Assembly: GCF_002846555.1 (NCBI RefSeq)
Contig: NZ_PJMS01000001.1
Coordinates: 4,572,501-4,636,500, forward strand
Reading direction: 5' to 3'
DNA from: Aquimarina sp. MAR_2010_214
Lineage (GTDB): Bacteria; Bacteroidota; Bacteroidia; Flavobacteriales; Flavobacteriaceae
DNA length: 64,000 nucleotides
The notes under the pieces are model-generated. The model had not been told where the DNA came from and did not search any database. It was given only the letters and a program-made list of their open reading frames with translations. The translations under genes were made by a program, and so were the position numbers. Positions within the stretch are counted from its first letter, which is position 1. Every line of letters starts with the position of its first letter. Positions 20,144 through 29,450 of the stretch are shown piece after piece.

Positions 20144-21907
20144 TTACAACTTCGATAACTTAGGTTCCAGCCACAAATATGCTACACATAATAAAAACAA
20201 AAGATAAAAACCTAGAAGTGGTATTGGCCGTATAGTATAGTGCTGGACTATCTCTTTTTTCAACGATTTTTTATAATATCTTCTATTTTCTTCAATTGTC
20301 TTATATCGTGTTTGTGATTGCCAATAAGATGTATCTGTTACAAAATATTGAAATGTTTTTGTTGTATCCTGTTCCAAAAACTGGATATTCCACCCAAGGT
20401 CTCTAGGATAAGTAACCCCTTTCCATAGGTTTAGTATCTCAATATCTCTACGCATCGAAACACCATATTTTTTATTAATTTTGATTCTTGGTTTTGATAT
20501 TGATGTTCTCACATCAAAGGCAAAAGGGTGATTCTTATATGCAAGTATTGATGTTGCTCCCCATTCTATTGGTAAAGTTTCTTTACTACTTAAACTAGTA
20601 ATGAGTTTAGCCCATATTTGTTGATAAGCAGTAGTGTGACCATTTAATAATAATTCATATGTATTTTCTAACACAGTGGTTCCGATTTTACCTTTCCCGA
20701 TGTGTTTATATCCCGATATGGTTTTAGTGTTAGGTTTAGAATGAATACGTTGTAGTAAAAGTTCATCTTTAAACACAAAAGCGTATTTAGAAAAATTTTT
20801 TTTTTTCTGATCATCTAATCTGGTTTCTGTATTTTTTTCTGAAATAAATTCAAAACCTCCTAAACTTTTTGAAGATCTAAAAAAATTAGGGTCTGGTTGG
20901 ATAAAAATACCCAAACCATTCTCTTTTACAGAATTCTCTAAGGCGGTACGTGATTTTCTGCTCAAATTTTTAAGTGAATTGGCATCAATGATAACAAGAT
21001 CAAAAGGTTCTAGATTCTTTTTAGAAAAGGCTCCCAAAGGCATTCTTTCCATATTAAAATATTCGAACTTATACCTTCCTTTGGTGATCTGACTTCGAAC
21101 AAGTACTTCATGCCCCATTTGTGCCAGGTAGTTTTTAAGATACTTTGTTTCAAAAGTCGGAAAACCATTTACCACTACTATTTTTAAAGGAGTATTCTCT
21201 TCTACAACTATAGGTATAGGATCTCTAGATAGAATTTTCCCTAAAGAATCTTTTTCAACTAGAGAAAAAAGATAGTTTCCTTTTACATTAAGGTTAGTTG
21301 CTAATTGAAATTTTTGTTGTTTATCAAGTGCTAAAGAAACTGAGTCTAAACCTGCTCCTCCTGGGCCTTCTAAAACAAGGATATTCCCTTTTCGAGGATT
21401 TGCATATAATCCTGTAAATACCTGACGTTCACCTACACTATTTTTATAATGATATTTAAACCTAACTACTCCAGAAAGTATGTTTTTCCCCAGGTAATTA
21501 ACCTTATAATTATCCAATTGCCAGAGGTCATAAGGCTTTACACCGTATCCTAGTATAAAAACAGAATCCGGAGTGTTTACATCATCAAAAATAGAATGAT
21601 TAGCTTTATAATTATATATTTTTAGCTTTTTATGAATTTTCTCCAAGCTATCCAATTGTTCTTGATCATAACCCTCGGTAAGTAAAATCATTTTAGCAAC
21701 TACATTATTAACAGTAGAAATTGCAGGTTTTAGGGCTATAATAACAAGTGAGGTAATTGCCAAAAAGGCTATTACTATATTTACCCAAAACCTACGTTTC
21801 CCGAACCGAGACCATTCTTTCCACCCAAAAATCAACCATAGCACTACCGCTCCAATACCGATTTGCCATATCCAATTCTCATTCAAAAAAGTTATTTGAT
21901 CAATCAT
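20144..21907 (-). CDS. Large membrane protein linked to the MoxR/BatA cluster
   Basis: Predicted 587 residues. A TTG at 21916 precedes the ATG at 21907 (MIDQITFLNENWIWQIG); the ATG overlaps the upstream stop by eight bases and is preferred. Two transmembrane helices lie within the first 60 residues and one close to the C-terminus (LLGFYLLFLLCVAYLWL). Between them is a periplasmic part with a class I glutamine-amidotransferase-like fold feel (VVVNGFPTFETKYL, then LVIIDANSLKNL). That plan of BatA-type helices around an extracytoplasmic domain is common in proteins encoded after moxR-DUF58-BatA genes. It is the last gene of that operon. I know no biochemical function. Confidence 0.7.
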   Translation of the reverse strand: MIDQITFLNENWIWQIGIGAVVLWLIFGWKEWSRFGKRRFWVNIVIAFLAITSLVIIALKPAISTVNNVVAKMILLTEGYDQEQLDSLEKIHKKLKIYNYKANHSIFDDVNTPDSVFILGYGVKPYDLWQLDNYKVNYLGKNILSGVVRFKYHYKNSVGERQVFTGLYANPRKGNILVLEGPGGAGLDSVSLALDKQQKFQLATNLNVKGNYLFSLVEKDSLGKILSRDPIPIVVEENTPLKIVVVNGFPTFETKYLKNYLAQMGHEVLVRSQITKGRYKFEYFNMERMPLGAFSKKNLEPFDLVIIDANSLKNLSRKSRTALENSVKENGLGIFIQPDPNFFRSSKSLGGFEFISEKNTETRLDDQKKKNFSKYAFVFKDELLLQRIHSKPNTKTISGYKHIGKGKIGTTVLENTYELLLNGHTTAYQQIWAKLITSLSSKETLPIEWGATSILAYKNHPFAFDVRTSISKPRIKINKKYGVSMRRDIEILNLWKGVTYPRDLGWNIQFLEQDTTKTFQYFVTDTSYWQSQTRYKTIEENRRYYKKSLKKEIVQHYTIRPIPLLGFYLLFLLCVAYLWLEPKLSKL

Positions 21908-24131
21908 GAATTTCAAGTTCTTTTAATAATAATTCATTAATTTCACTTGTTAACATTTTCTTTTTAAACGGGTTAGGCTGTAATTCGGGAAGCGCATAAA
22001 ACAAACCTTTCTGTACTTCGGTCAAAATTGAAGATGATATTGCTCTGTCTTCGGTAATCTTTTTTAACTGTTGTAAGGTCTTTAAATACTTCCCTGGATT
22101 TTCAATAGCTTTAGCAGCTAATTCATTTCCTGCCTGTTCAAAAAGAAGTTTATCTTCATTGGTAATTGAAGTTTTATTAGATATCAATTGCTCAAGTCTC
22201 AAAACCGTCTTGTGAATAGAAGGATATATTTCTGGTAGTTTTAGCTCTTCCTTTTTTCTATAATTAGACACTTCGTCAATTTTACCTGTTAGTCTCTTAT
22301 CTTCTTTAATTGGTGGAGGGTCAAAACCAATACGATGTACATAGACTCGAGCACTATTTTTTATTTCCTGAATCAATTTAAGTGCTCTATATTGATATGG
22401 TAGGGATTTTTCGGGAGTATATAACCGTAAATACAACTCTGCATCCCACATTTCATTAAGTGCTTGTCTTAATTTACTTTTTAAAGATTGTGTAAAAAGA
22501 GTTGACTCTTCTGGGTCATCATGATTATGTAAATATTCATGTAGAGGGTCATGAGTTTTCTTGCCATCCTTTTCTTCATCCTGAGGCACTAGGTTATGCT
22601 CATTTTCATTATCGTGATCATGGGTGTATGCTGCCAAAGGATCTTCATCGCTATGTTCTTCTTCATCACTATGTTCTTCTTCAGGCATTGCTGTATTTTC
22701 CTGATTTGCTGCCCCAAAATCTGATTCATCCCCCATAAATTCACTATACTTAAGGCGTAATACTTTTTGATCAAATCCTAATTCATTACTTTTAAATTTA
22801 AAGTCTTTTTCTGATAGCTTCAACTTATCTTTAATGAGTTTTTCTGTATCAATAATTAATTGGCGTTGACTTCTAAAATAATCAGGCATTAGATCCACTC
22901 CCATCGTTCCTTCTACTGCAAATTCATCAGAAATTGTATCTTTTATAACCGCAAAAAAGGTTTCACTTCTTGAGGTATTGGGTTTGGGTTGCTTAAGATC
23001 TAGTGCTTCAATATAAAAATAAAGCTCATCTCCCGGCTCCATATTCATTTGATCCAGATCTATTTTTTTTGATAAGCTAAGATTTTTACGGCCTCTAAAT
23101 ACTTTGCTGTCAAAATCTAATTTTTCCTCTCTAAACTTAACAGACTCACCAGATCCTTTGCTAACTGTCGCTATGATATATACTTCTGCGACACCAAAAT
23201 CATCGGTAACAGAGGTTGTAAATGTTATTCTTTTGTTTTCATCATAAGAAAAGGAAGTAAACTGTTTCAAATCTGTAATTTTTATATCTGGGCTTTTATC
23301 CTTTATAACTTCAATCGAATATAAATCAGATGCATATGAAACTCCTTGCATATCAGTGAATTTGAAATTATAAAACCCTGATGTATTTAAAATTGAAGTT
23401 CTTATATACCCATCATCAGTCAACTTCATAGGATAGCTATTTTCCATACTCTCCATATTTACACTTTTAATTTTGGTGTCAAATTTTATTTCCCAGAACA
23501 ATCGTGATCCTTCTACAGCTTTTACTTCCATTTTAGAAGTCTTAAGCGAAGGTTTCCCAGTATAAGCAGGGTATTGTATGGTTAACAGCTGACTTTCTAA
23601 TCTAGGTTGTTGAGTTGAAATTATTGAATCTACAGGTTTAAAAATGATCTCTTCTGGTTGTGTTTTTGGTTCTTGTGACCGTTGTAAATGATCAAGGATA
23701 TGAAACTGATGTATTAAAAAGCCAGTAAATATAAATAGGCCCATAATAGTACTTCCTCTTAGCAAATGACTTGGAGGCTTTATAGTTTTTATCTTGTCAA
23801 CAAGCTGTTTTGTTACCTTGTGTTGTTGCAATTTTGCCAAGCTAGAAAGCTGCTCTTCGGGCAATAACAAAAGACCTGTACTATACTCAGCTACATCAAG
23901 ATGTTGATCAATATAACTGCTCACTTTTTTCAAACCCGGTTTCCATGGTTTCATAAAAACAGTAATCAGTGCAATCCCAAATACCAAAGTAATAACTGAA
24001 AATACTGGATTTAAAAACAAGAAATACACAAGAATAGCAGGTCCTAATGCGTACAACAAAATCTCTATCCATAGCATTAATTGCCAACGCTTTTTAAACC
24101 GAACTAATATTTTTCCGCCCGACTCCATCAT
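21900..24131 (-). CDS. DUF4175-like membrane protein with His/Glu-rich insert
   Basis: Predicted 743 residues with an ATG start overlapping the BatA-like gene's stop (ATGA). Two hydrophobic segments near residues 20-60 and one near 125-145 anchor it. The following beta-rich part contains LLTIQYPAYTGKP, as in DUF4175/TIGR02302-type proteins, and the C-terminal 200 residues are helical. Residues about 480-540 form a low-complexity insert rich in His, Glu and Asp, with repeated EEEHSDEE and HDHDNENEHN and later HNHDD, which may bind metal ions. It overlaps the next gene by eight bases. The role is unknown; clustering suggests a complex with the MoxR, DUF58 and BatA-like proteins. Confidence 0.7.
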   Translation of the reverse strand: MMESGGKILVRFKKRWQLMLWIEILLYALGPAILVYFLFLNPVFSVITLVFGIALITVFMKPWKPGLKKVSSYIDQHLDVAEYSTGLLLLPEEQLSSLAKLQQHKVTKQLVDKIKTIKPPSHLLRGSTIMGLFIFTGFLIHQFHILDHLQRSQEPKTQPEEIIFKPVDSIISTQQPRLESQLLTIQYPAYTGKPSLKTSKMEVKAVEGSRLFWEIKFDTKIKSVNMESMENSYPMKLTDDGYIRTSILNTSGFYNFKFTDMQGVSYASDLYSIEVIKDKSPDIKITDLKQFTSFSYDENKRITFTTSVTDDFGVAEVYIIATVSKGSGESVKFREEKLDFDSKVFRGRKNLSLSKKIDLDQMNMEPGDELYFYIEALDLKQPKPNTSRSETFFAVIKDTISDEFAVEGTMGVDLMPDYFRSQRQLIIDTEKLIKDKLKLSEKDFKFKSNELGFDQKVLRLKYSEFMGDESDFGAANQENTAMPEEEHSDEEEHSDEDPLAAYTHDHDNENEHNLVPQDEEKDGKKTHDPLHEYLHNHDDPEESTLFTQSLKSKLRQALNEMWDAELYLRLYTPEKSLPYQYRALKLIQEIKNSARVYVHRIGFDPPPIKEDKRLTGKIDEVSNYRKKEELKLPEIYPSIHKTVLRLEQLISNKTSITNEDKLLFEQAGNELAAKAIENPGKYLKTLQQLKKITEDRAISSSILTEVQKGLFYALPELQPNPFKKKMLTSEINELLLKELEIHD

Positions 24132-25426
24132 TGCTTTCTATATTTTGCTACGATACGCTCCGTTATCAATAATAGTATTAATAAAAGCCATAGCCATCTA
24201 GAAATATCTAAAATAGTAGCATTCTCTTTATTTTGCTTAAAATCCGCAGCTATCGGAAGTAATTCCCCTGTATGTAAAACTCGTTTATCATACCGTCTTA
24301 TTTTTTCTTCCAGATTTTCATTAAGATTGAGCATCGCCAGTAAATGTTCTGCAAAATACTCATTTACAACATGTTCTGTATTAAGAGGTTTTGTAAGGTA
24401 GAAAACATCTTTTGAAGGCCCTTTTTCTATAATGCTATGAGATAAATCATCTGGTTTATAAAGAAGTACTGTCGAAGATGTTTTTGGAATTACGTCTTTG
24501 CTTAACCATATTACTGCCTTAAAAGAATCCAGATGTATCGTATCACTATTCTGTACTGTATGTACATCAATAGGTTTGTTAAGATATTTTGATAATGCAT
24601 TATAAGCAGCTTCAACATATGCCTTTTCATTAGACAAGTTGTCTTCATAAAATACTAATATCCTAACAGGTGATTCTGTAATAAGAGGATACTGTTCTTG
24701 TTTTCCGTTTACCAGAAAAATTACACTATCCATCTCTTTATTAAACTCGATTTGATTACTATTCATAGCAACAAGCTCTTTATCAAAAGATAAATGTTGA
24801 TCATCACTTGATACAGAAAGGAACTCTATTGTATTCTCTTTTTTAACAGCACTAAGGATATTCTTAATTGGTTTTCCAGGATCTAGAATTATCCATGATA
24901 TATTTTTATGAACCCGTGGCCTCTTTCCTTTTATACCCGATGTGAATGCATTGGTAAAAACTACAATGCTATCTGTTTCTAATGTTTCCATTTCTTTAGC
25001 TAATTGCCAATACTTAGGAGTGATGGTAGAGGTTTTAGGTAATGGATCGTTTTGATACTCCGGAAAACCTGATTGTAATAGCCGTATTGGCACTTCAGTC
25101 CCTATTGTATCCAAAATAGCACTTACCTCTTCATATTGTACTAGAGAAGGTTCTACAATATAAGTGACGGGCACTTTAGTAATTTTTCTTTTTATCTGCG
25201 GTCCAGCGATGAGAAAAACAAGTATACCAATCAATAGTATTCGCAGTAACAAAAGCCACAATTCATTGATTTGAATACTACTCGTTTGTTTTGAATCTGA
25301 CTCATCAAGTAGTTGAATACTTCCTATTTTAATTGTTTTTCCTTCCTTCTTACTCCATAGATGTATGACTATCGGTACAATAAGTCCCAATAAAGCCCAT
25401 AGATATGTAGGATTGAGAAAAAACAT
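24128..25426 (-). CDS. BatA-domain membrane protein
   Basis: Predicted 432 residues, ATG start. The N-terminus (MFFLNPTYLWALLGLIVPIV, then HLWSKKEGKTIKIGSIQLL) is the BatA/aerotolerance-regulator N-terminal domain (PF07584). A second helix (LLLLRILLIGILVFLIAGP) follows at about residues 57-76, and a C-terminal helix (WLWLLLILLLITERIV) closes the protein. The periplasmic middle has no visible VWA MIDAS motif, unlike true BatA/BatB. It overlaps the next gene by four bases and lies one base after the DUF58 gene. In the family these proteins work with MoxR ATPases on envelope or stress functions; the exact role is not established. Confidence 0.82.
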   Translation of the reverse strand: MFFLNPTYLWALLGLIVPIVIHLWSKKEGKTIKIGSIQLLDESDSKQTSSIQINELWLLLLRILLIGILVFLIAGPQIKRKITKVPVTYIVEPSLVQYEEVSAILDTIGTEVPIRLLQSGFPEYQNDPLPKTSTITPKYWQLAKEMETLETDSIVVFTNAFTSGIKGKRPRVHKNISWIILDPGKPIKNILSAVKKENTIEFLSVSSDDQHLSFDKELVAMNSNQIEFNKEMDSVIFLVNGKQEQYPLITESPVRILVFYEDNLSNEKAYVEAAYNALSKYLNKPIDVHTVQNSDTIHLDSFKAVIWLSKDVIPKTSSTVLLYKPDDLSHSIIEKGPSKDVFYLTKPLNTEHVVNEYFAEHLLAMLNLNENLEEKIRRYDKRVLHTGELLPIAADFKQNKENATILDISRWLWLLLILLLITERIVAKYRKQ

Positions 25427-25427
25427 A

Positions 25428-26324
25428 TCAAATTAGTTTATTTCGTTTCTTCAGAAATACTTGTAAAGCCTCTCCTATATTTTCATTCAACTTAAACAAA
25501 TGATAACCTATATCATTGGCTAACAGAGTGTTTTTTGTGTTTTTCATCATTTCTTCTAATGCAATAAGGTATTGTTTTTTTGCTATCTTAGCATCTACCT
25601 TACGCCTTGCTCCTGTCTCCAGATCTTCAAATGTGACCGTACCTTTATAGTCAAACTCTAGCTCATTTTTACCCATTAAGTGTAATACTATCACTTCGTT
25701 TTTAGGTGTTTTTAAACGTTTGACAAAGGAGGTTAATTCTTCACTATGTTCATATAAATCAGTAATAAAAAAGATCAACTCTTTGTGACTTCGATCATGA
25801 AGGTTTTTTGATGTATTGGGATCTTCTGGCCATTTTCCTTCGTTCTCAATGTTAATCAATTCTAGCATTAAGCGATTAAAATGTTGTTTTTGAACCTTAG
25901 GGTAAAAACTGTATAAACGATGATCATTAAGTGCAAAAAGTCCTACAGCGTCTCCCTGGTTTTGAGACAGGTATGCTAATGAAGCCACTAAAACTTTAGC
26001 GTAATCCATTTTAGTCAGTCCTTCTTCCTTATGAAGCATAGAAGTACTGGCGTCTACAATAAATTTTACGGCAATATTACTTTTTATCTCCGATTGTCTA
26101 ATATAGTATCTTCCTGATCTGGCTAACATTTTCCAATCCAGCAATCGCAAATCATCACCTGGTTCATAATTACGAAATTGACTAAACTCCATTCCCGGAC
26201 CTACACTTCTACTATGATTATGTCCAGACAGATATCCATCAACTATTACACGTGCAATAAGTGCTAGTCCAGATACACTTTTTATAAGTTCTGGTTTTAA
26301 TAATTGATGATAATCCTGTTTCAC
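25428..26324 (-). CDS. DUF58 (VWA-like) protein
   Basis: Predicted 298 residues, probably cytoplasmic. SVGPGMEFSQFRNYEPGDD followed by LRLLDWKMLARSGRYYIRQ is the DUF58 signature, and VDASTSM (residues about 90-96) is a MIDAS metal-binding DxSxS motif of VWA-type domains. The length is normal. The start is GTG at 26324, whose GTGA overlaps the stop of moxR by four bases, so translation is coupled. DUF58 proteins are the standard partners of MoxR AAA ATPases, with the pair thought to act as a chaperone for metal insertion or complex assembly. Client proteins here are unknown. Confidence 0.9.
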   Translation of the reverse strand: MKQDYHQLLKPELIKSVSGLALIARVIVDGYLSGHNHSRSVGPGMEFSQFRNYEPGDDLRLLDWKMLARSGRYYIRQSEIKSNIAVKFIVDASTSMLHKEEGLTKMDYAKVLVASLAYLSQNQGDAVGLFALNDHRLYSFYPKVQKQHFNRLMLELINIENEGKWPEDPNTSKNLHDRSHKELIFFITDLYEHSEELTSFVKRLKTPKNEVIVLHLMGKNELEFDYKGTVTFEDLETGARRKVDAKIAKKQYLIALEEMMKNTKNTLLANDIGYHLFKLNENIGEALQVFLKKRNKLI

Positions 26325-27337
26325 TTATTTTTTCCATTTGTAGCTACCGGAATAGCTTTTAATAGTTGATGAGTAACCTCATCTGATATTATCCCTTCGG
26401 ATTCTGCTCTAAAATTTACAATAACCCTGTGGCGTAATACAGGTATAGCTACATGTTCTATATCTTCAAGTGTAACCGATAAGCGTCCCTTCATCAAAGC
26501 ACGTGCTTTGGCTGTTAATATCATTGCCTGGCCTGCTCTTGGACCTGCTCCCCAATTCACCCACTCTTTTACGTATGCATTTGTAGTGGTTTCTGGCCGT
26601 GTTGCTCGTATTAGCTTACTGACAAATGTGATAAGATCATCACTAATGGGTACTTCTCTTACCAGGTCTTGTAATCTTAATATATCCTCTCCTGTAATTA
26701 CTTTATTAAGTGTTTCTTTTTTGGTACCTGTAGTATTTTTTAAAATAGTAGTTTCCTCTAACTCACTGGGATATCCAATTTTTATATATAACAAGAAACG
26801 ATCTTGTTGTGCTTCTGGGAGCATAAATGTACCTGATTGTTCTATAGGATTTTGAGTCGCGAGAATAAAAAATGGCTTGTCAAGAGCATAGGTTTTACCA
26901 GAATATGTCACCTCAAATTCCTGCATCGCTTCTAACAGTGCCGCTTGAGTTTTTGGTGGGGTTCGGTTAATCTCATCTGCCAAAATAATATTTGCAAAAA
27001 TGGGCCCTTTATTAAACTTAAAAAATTTCTTTCCGGTACTATAATCTTCTTCAAGTATTTCGGTACCAATAATATCAGATGGCATTAGATCTGGTGTAAA
27101 TTGTATTCTTTTAAATTTCAAATCAATGGCTTGTGCCAATGTTCTTATCATTAATGTTTTTGCCAATCCCGGAACTCCTTCTAACAATGCATGTCCACCT
27201 GCCAGAAAAGTAATAAGTAATTGCTCTACGGTTTCCTCCTGCCCTGTAATTACCTTACCAATTTCTTTTTTTAAATTCGTAAGCTTCTCTGTAAGTACAT
27301 TCACCTCTTGCTCAATACTTGCTAAATTTTTATCCAT
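26321..27337 (-). CDS. MoxR-family AAA ATPase
   Basis: Predicted 338 residues, ATG start. Walker A is GVPGLAKT (near residue 57) and Walker B is IILADEINRTPPKTQ, with LLEAMQE after it; the sensor region is FILATQNPIEQSGTF. These and the C-terminal lid (GAGPRAGQAMILTAKARAL) are diagnostic of MoxR ATPases. It hydrolyses ATP to remodel client proteins together with the DUF58 protein encoded next to it. It lies 10 bases after the DUF4159 gene. Cytoplasmic. The client cannot be read from sequence; the linked tldD and pmbA-like genes and BatA-like membrane proteins suggest an envelope process. Confidence 0.95.
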   Translation of the reverse strand: MDKNLASIEQEVNVLTEKLTNLKKEIGKVITGQEETVEQLLITFLAGGHALLEGVPGLAKTLMIRTLAQAIDLKFKRIQFTPDLMPSDIIGTEILEEDYSTGKKFFKFNKGPIFANIILADEINRTPPKTQAALLEAMQEFEVTYSGKTYALDKPFFILATQNPIEQSGTFMLPEAQQDRFLLYIKIGYPSELEETTILKNTTGTKKETLNKVITGEDILRLQDLVREVPISDDLITFVSKLIRATRPETTTNAYVKEWVNWGAGPRAGQAMILTAKARALMKGRLSVTLEDIEHVAIPVLRHRVIVNFRAESEGIISDEVTHQLLKAIPVATNGKNK

Positions 27338-27347
27338 ACACCTTCTT

Positions 27348-28061
27348 TTATGATGTCAATGCATACATCACTATATTTACCCCAAATCGGGTATTATCAA
27401 TTTTATACCATCGTTTATTTCGAAAATCATAGTCCCATTCACAACCATAATCTTTATTGCTGAATAGAACCCCTATCCTGCCATTAATTTCAATAGCTTT
27501 TAAATAATCATGTACAAGATCATCTCCCCATCCGTTAAGTTCCTGAGACGTAGTGGGCGGGCCATCTTCAAATTCGAAGAAAACGTTATATATCTCATGG
27601 TTATTAGGGATTTTTTTTAATTGTTGAGGTCCAAAGATATCCTCCATTTGCCGTTCAAATGATTTTGAGAATAAACCGTCAATATCATGATTACAATCAT
27701 CTGCAAATACAAACCCACCGTTCTTAACATATTTCTCAAAATTCTCTCTTTCCTTCTTTGTAAATTGCACTAGTTTATGCCCAGATATGTAGCAAAATGG
27801 GCTTTTGAATATTTCATCGCTACTCAGGGATATAATTTTTTCTTGCGTATCTACTTTTAAGGTAGTGTACTCCACTAGAGAGTTTAAAAGGTTGGAAGGC
27901 ATTCTTTGATCTACATCCCAATCTCCCGACTCATATTGCAATCTTGTAAAAAAAAACTTATTACTCAATGCAGTTATTATTTTGACTTTCATAAATACTC
28001 TAACCCACAAAATCTTAAAGCTAGAAGTTAGAATAGTTACGAAAGAAAAACTGGTCATCAT
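27348..28061 (-). CDS. DUF4159 domain protein
   Basis: Predicted 237 residues from the ATG at 28061. A TTG at 28073 and an ATG at 27992 (MKVKIITALSNK) are alternatives. The conserved domain begins at FFFTRLQYESGDWDVDQRMP and runs to the end, with FVFADDCNHDIDGLF, ELNGWGDDLVHDYLKAIE and SNKDYGCEWDYD, matching DUF4159, a glutamine-amidotransferase-like fold lacking an obvious catalytic triad. If the longer start is right the first 25 residues form a weak signal or anchor; with the start at 27992 the protein is cytoplasmic. It lies between the pmbA-like gene and moxR, its usual company in Bacteroidota. Function unknown. Confidence 0.8.
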   Translation of the reverse strand: MMTSFSFVTILTSSFKILWVRVFMKVKIITALSNKFFFTRLQYESGDWDVDQRMPSNLLNSLVEYTTLKVDTQEKIISLSSDEIFKSPFCYISGHKLVQFTKKERENFEKYVKNGGFVFADDCNHDIDGLFSKSFERQMEDIFGPQQLKKIPNNHEIYNVFFEFEDGPPTTSQELNGWGDDLVHDYLKAIEINGRIGVLFSNKDYGCEWDYDFRNKRWYKIDNTRFGVNIVMYALTS

Positions 28062-28101
28062 GAAGCTAAGCAAAACGACCAGTTTATGTTATTAATTAAA
28101 G

Positions 28102-29418
28102 TTATACCGCATCAGACAAACTCGTAAATGTGAAATCTCTCACCTTCATATAAGGCACTAAATTACCATTTATCCTAACTTGCTTACCGAGTGTTTCGAG
28201 ATTATTGAGCATGATAATCGGGCTCTCATTAAATCTGAAGTTCTTTACCGGATGTTTTATTTTTCCATTTTCGATATAGAACGTTCCATCCCTGGTAAGA
28301 CCTGTATATAAAAGAGTTTGAGGGTCTACATTTCTGATATACCATAATCTGGTAACCAAAATTCCTTTTTTGGTTCCTTTAATAAGGTCTTCTAAAGATT
28401 CATCTCCTCCTTGCATAATAAAATTAGATGGAAAAGGTACTGGGTCGACTCCTTTCTTTTTTGCCCAGTAACGGCCATAGGCCAAATTTTTCACTACCCC
28501 ATTTTCTATCCAATTCATCTTCTTTAAAGGTTGCCCTGCGCCATTCCATGTTCTAGTAGGAACATCTTGATTTAAAGGATCCGACCAAATATTTACTCGT
28601 TCGTCTACGATTTTTTCTCCTAATTTGGTTCCTCCCCCTTCTTTAGACATAAAGCTACGCCCTTCATCTGCGGTTCGTGCATTGAGAGCACTTCCTATGT
28701 TTTGCAGTAAACCAACTGATGCCGCAGGTTCTAGAATTACGGTATATTTTCCTGGCTCAATAGCTTTGGCTTTTTTTGACATTACTGCTTTATCTATCGC
28801 TATACTAGAAGCTTTTACCGCATCAAATTTATTAACATCATTAAAGTCACGAGATACCCATCCTGATCCTGTACCATCGTTAGTTCTCATTGTAACAGTG
28901 AAATCAGAATTCGTAGATTGATTATATGCAAAAAGCCCTTTAGAATTCATTATTGCACTAAACCCATATGAGTCATTAAAAAACCCAGCAGCTGTAACAT
29001 CTTTTGCCGCGGCGGGCTCAATACTACTACTTGCTACTGTAGCACGATACTCTGGTGAGATATTGGCCGAAGTCTTGTTAAAAGTTATTGATTTATCATA
29101 AGTTTGAGGCCCCAAAGCTTCCATAAACTCAGGGTTTTCTGGTGAAAGTTTTGCTAACTCTTCTGCCCTTTTTACTACTTTTTTCAAGGATTCATCATCA
29201 AACTCATCAATTGTAGCCGTCCCCGATTTTTTTCCGAAATTAGATTGTACCACCAAATTTTGATTAGATCGATGACCCGCAGTAGAAACTGTATTACGTG
29301 CATAGCGGATATTACCACTTTCGCTTCCGCTCATATTTATTTCACAAGCATCAGCAGTAGAAAAGCTTAATGCTTTTTCCATAATTTGCTTTGCTTCTTC
29401 TTTTGTATATATTGCCAT
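28102..29418 (-). CDS. TldD/PmbA family protein (PmbA-like, inactive partner type)
   Basis: Predicted 438 residues, ATG start. The N-terminal domain carries SGNIRYARNTVSTAGHRSNQ, and the C-terminal domain TRLWYIRNVDPQTLLYTGLT, with DGTFYIENGKIKHPVKNFRF, all typical of the PmbA/TldD family. No HExxxH zinc motif is present, as expected for the PmbA-type subunit that pairs with catalytic TldD in a heterodimeric metalloprotease. In E. coli the TldD/TldE pair trims microcin precursors and degrades unfolded peptides. The gene lies 32 bases after tldD, and the complex is probably formed by the two. Confidence 0.9.
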   Translation of the reverse strand: MAIYTKEEAKQIMEKALSFSTADACEINMSGSESGNIRYARNTVSTAGHRSNQNLVVQSNFGKKSGTATIDEFDDESLKKVVKRAEELAKLSPENPEFMEALGPQTYDKSITFNKTSANISPEYRATVASSSIEPAAAKDVTAAGFFNDSYGFSAIMNSKGLFAYNQSTNSDFTVTMRTNDGTGSGWVSRDFNDVNKFDAVKASSIAIDKAVMSKKAKAIEPGKYTVILEPAASVGLLQNIGSALNARTADEGRSFMSKEGGGTKLGEKIVDERVNIWSDPLNQDVPTRTWNGAGQPLKKMNWIENGVVKNLAYGRYWAKKKGVDPVPFPSNFIMQGGDESLEDLIKGTKKGILVTRLWYIRNVDPQTLLYTGLTRDGTFYIENGKIKHPVKNFRFNESPIIMLNNLETLGKQVRINGNLVPYMKVRDFTFTSLSDAV

Positions 29419-29450
29419 GATGTTTTTATTAATTGTTGGAAAAAGATGTT

